NCBI GenBank assembly: GCA_003456175.1
Contig: DMPB01000100.1
Location: forward strand, 16,040-23,818
Direction of reading: 5' to 3'
Source: Chitinophagaceae bacterium
GTDB taxonomy: Bacteria; Bacteroidota; Bacteroidia; Chitinophagales; Chitinophagaceae
DNA length: 7,779 bases
The notes under the pieces were generated by a model. It was given only the letters and a program-made list of their open reading frames with translations. It searched no databases and was not told the DNA's origin. The position numbers and the translations under genes are program-made. Positions 5,897 through 7,779 of the stretch are shown here, in pieces (within the stretch, counting starts at the first letter, position 1; every line of letters starts with the position of its first letter).

Positions 5897-6943
5897 ATGA
5901 CAGGAATAGACAGTGTTGTTATAGAAAAAGCAATTGTACATAAAGTAGGTAACCCCACCCGTGGCGAGCATTTGAAGCTATCGGCCAATGCACTTACCTT
6001 GAACGATGCCTTAGTACAAAGCATGTTGGTGAAATATTTCTTACATGCTTTTAACGAACATGAGCAATACCACTTCACCCATATTAGTGATGTTGCAATG
6101 AACGAGGTGTACAGCTTTGCTACAGCCATTTTTGAAGATGCAAATAGTTTCGAAGCGAATAGTGCTCTATTAGCACAATTTCTTTACAGCAAAAGCACCC
6201 ACAATAAAGTAAAAGAAGGCGAACTATATGTAACCCTATTCAACGAAGTAATGCTCGATGGCAAAACATATAAAGCAGTTGGCTTATTCAAAAGCGAAAC
6301 CAAAGAAACTTTCTTAAAAGTATTTCCCCACGGTAAAGGCTTTGAAGTAGCTGCCGATGAGGGCATTAATATTAACAAGCTCGATAAAGGTTGCTTAATC
6401 ATCAATACCGAACCAGCCGATGGCTTTAGAGTATTAGCGATAGACAATACCAATAAAAACAATGATACCCGTTATTGGATAGATGATTTTTTACAAATAC
6501 AACCCGTTGCCAACCAATATCACCATACCAAAGAACACCTACAACTCATTCGTTCCTTTGTAACCAACGAATACCCCGAACAATTTGAAGTACAAAAAAC
6601 CGATCAAATTGAGTTAATGCAACGTAGCCTCGATTACTTTAAAACCAAAGAACAATTTTCTATACAAGAATTTGAACAAGAAGTGTTGCATCATGAGGCG
6701 GTGGTAGAGAGTTTTCAGCGTTTTAAACACAACTACCAACAAGCCAACGAAGTTGCATTAGATGATGATTTTGCCATACATGTTGCCGCTGTTAAAAAGC
6801 AGAGCAAAGTGTTTAAAAGTATTTTAAAGCTCGATAAAAATTTTCATGTGTACATACATGGTCGTCGCGATTTAATTGAAAAGGGATACGATGATATAAG
6901 TGGCAAGCACTATTATAAATTATATTTCGATGAAGAGGCTTAG
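5897..6943 (+). CDS. Nucleoid-associated protein, NdpA/YejK family
   Basis: This 348-residue soluble protein resembles the 37-kDa nucleoid-associated protein family (PF04245; E. coli YejK/NdpA, 335 residues). I recognise the Bacteroidota form by its N-terminal IEKAIVHKVGNPTRGEHLKLS (9-29) and EGELYVTLFNEVMLDGK (107-123). The central VGLFKSETKETFLKV (128-142) and the most conserved block, INKLDKGCLIINTEPADGF (159-177), followed by DTRYWIDDFL (190-199), also fit. The C-terminal third is charged and helical, ending acidic (FDEEA). No catalytic motif is visible. In E. coli the protein binds the nucleoid, but its task is poorly defined. It lies 47 bp after the kinase gene, so it may share the pnuC mRNA, without an evident functional link. 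The ATG at 5897 is the first in frame. Confidence 0.85.
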   Translation: MTGIDSVVIEKAIVHKVGNPTRGEHLKLSANALTLNDALVQSMLVKYFLHAFNEHEQYHFTHISDVAMNEVYSFATAIFEDANSFEANSALLAQFLYSKSTHNKVKEGELYVTLFNEVMLDGKTYKAVGLFKSETKETFLKVFPHGKGFEVAADEGININKLDKGCLIINTEPADGFRVLAIDNTNKNNDTRYWIDDFLQIQPVANQYHHTKEHLQLIRSFVTNEYPEQFEVQKTDQIELMQRSLDYFKTKEQFSIQEFEQEVLHHEAVVESFQRFKHNYQQANEVALDDDFAIHVAAVKKQSKVFKSILKLDKNFHVYIHGRRDLIEKGYDDISGKHYYKLYFDEEA

Positions 6944-6975
6944 TAACTTACGTTAATATCCATTTACGTAAGTTA
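6944..6975. repeat. 10-bp inverted repeat directly after the nucleoid-associated protein gene
   Basis: Arms 6944-6953 (TAACTTACGT) and 6966-6975 (ACGTAAGTTA) pair perfectly around 12 bases, starting on the base after the stop codon. The right arm with its flank (CATTTACGTAAGTTA) resembles the recA-downstream arm CATTTACCGTAAGGT. As there, a strong GC-rich hairpin follows, here 13 bases later. The role is unknown; an mRNA 3'-end structure is likely. Confidence 0.7.
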
Positions 6976-6988
6976 TAGAAGCGGTATC

Positions 6989-7025
6989 AATATAATGGGG
7001 CGGCCTGCGGCCGCCCCATTATATT
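6989..7025. terminator. Strong bidirectional hairpin between the nucleoid-associated protein gene and aspA
   Basis: Arms 6989-7005 and 7009-7025 are perfectly complementary over 17 bp with a 3-base loop (TGC). The core is GGGGCGGCC/GGCCGCCCC and the flanks are AT-rich. It lies between converging genes, 16 bases beyond the aspA stop. No long T-tract follows on either strand, but the symmetry and strength make a two-way terminator the best reading. Confidence 0.85.
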
Positions 7026-7041
7026 AATACCCAACACCCTC

Positions 7042-7779
7042 CTACTTATTAATAAACTTCGGATGAATCAGGTTTTCTAAAGCATAAATCTCGTCCCATT
7101 TTTCTTGTGATATGAGCCTACGTTCAACTACTACAATTTCATGCACCGATTTGCCTGTTTGCAACGCTTCACCTGCAATACTTGCAGCTATTTCATAACC
7201 TAATAACGGGTTTAGTTGTGTTACAATACCAATGCTGTTCATCACCATATCTTTTGTTCTATCGGCATTCGCAGTAATACCTACAACACATTTGGTACGT
7301 AGCATATCGCAAGCACTAGTCATATACGCCAACGAGGTAAATAACGAAAAGCCAATAACAGGCTCCATTACATTTAACTGTAGCTGACCCGCCTCTGCAG
7401 CCATGGTAATGGTAAGGTCGGCACCAATTACATAAAAACAAGTTTGATTCACCGCCTCAGGTATTACCGGATTAACCTTACCAGGCATAATGCTGCTACC
7501 TGGTTGCATAGGTGGTAAGTTAATTTCATTAAAACCCGTACGCGGACCACTGCTCAACAATCGCAAATCATTACAAATTTTACTCAACTTAACTGCACAA
7601 CGTTTCAAAGTACCACTTAACTGCACATACGCACCAGTATCGTAAGTGGCCTCAATTAAATCAACCGATAGCGTTACGTTAACACCACTAATAGCCGCTA
7701 AATGTGCAATACATTTTTGAGCATATCCTTCGGGGGCATTCACGCCAGTGCCAATAGCAGTAGCACCCATGTTAACCTC
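7042..7779 (-). CDS. aspA: Aspartate ammonia-lyase, C-terminal part (5' end outside window)
   Basis: Aspartase converts L-aspartate to fumarate and ammonia, linking amino-acid breakdown to the TCA cycle. The frame is open to the right edge (codons for Glu-Val-Asn precede the Met at 7770), so this Met is internal; 245 residues are visible of about 470. It belongs to the fumarase/aspartase superfamily. The signature [11 protein letters not shown] is encoded at 7468-7500 and carries the mobile catalytic Ser loop. Aspartase rather than fumarase is indicated by [43 protein letters not shown] and [16 protein letters not shown]. The C-terminal domain ([16 protein letters not shown]...) is complete. 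It converges on the nucleoid-associated protein gene, with a strong hairpin between. Specificity between aspartase and fumarase is clear but rests on motif memory. Confidence 0.94.
   Translation of the reverse strand, partial: EVNMGATAIGTGVNAPEGYAQKCIAHLAAISGVNVTLSVDLIEATYDTGAYVQLSGTLKRCAVKLSKICNDLRLLSSGPRTGFNEINLPPMQPGSSIMPGKVNPVIPEAVNQTCFYVIGADLTITMAAEAGQLQLNVMEPVIGFSLFTSLAYMTSACDMLRTKCVVGITANADRTKDMVMNSIGIVTQLNPLLGYEIAASIAGEALQTGKSVHEIVVVERRLISQEKWDEIYALENLIHPKFINK

Overview
The window looks like a core-genome segment of a Bacteroidota chromosome, most likely Chitinophagia. I infer this from the protein styles (Bacteroidota-type nucleoid-associated protein, a 267-residue Trp-rich TspO-like protein, stand-alone NadR-type kinase), the absence of Shine-Dalgarno sequences before starts, and promoter-like TTG-N20-TTGSTTTG elements resembling the Bacteroidota -33/-7 pattern. 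No RNA gene, mobile element or CRISPR array was seen, and no stretch over 300 bases lacks a gene.

Layout, left to right. The 3' half of recA (+) runs in from the left edge and ends in two successive hairpins. Converging on it is a minus-strand block: a CPBP-like membrane protein (2593-3276), then a tightly packed three-gene unit made of a 62-residue one-helix membrane protein, a metallo-beta-lactamase-fold hydrolase and a PhnD-type periplasmic binding protein. Divergent from the CPBP-like gene is rlpA (+), a short lipoprotein with the DPBB fold. It meets a TspO/MBR-like membrane protein (-) tail to tail with no gap. Divergent from that is a plus-strand unit: pnuC, a nicotinamide riboside kinase overlapping it by 8 bp, and a nucleoid-associated protein gene 47 bp further on. 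A 17-bp-stem hairpin separates this from the 3' part of aspA (-), which leaves the window at the right edge.

How they work together. PnuC and the kinase form a clear salvage pair: import of nicotinamide riboside and trapping as NMN. RecA, RlpA and AspA are ordinary housekeeping functions. The least explained part is the minus-strand block. The CPBP-like gene and the small-protein/hydrolase/PhnD unit are each preceded by the same module: the palindrome TCACAT-N4-ATGTGA, then directly TTG, 20 bases, and TTGSTTTG. The spacing is identical in both copies, which suggests that one regulator controls both units, and it supports ATG starts over the upstream TTG codons. A second unexplained element is a 16-base word that forms a hairpin after recA and recurs once upstream of rlpA.
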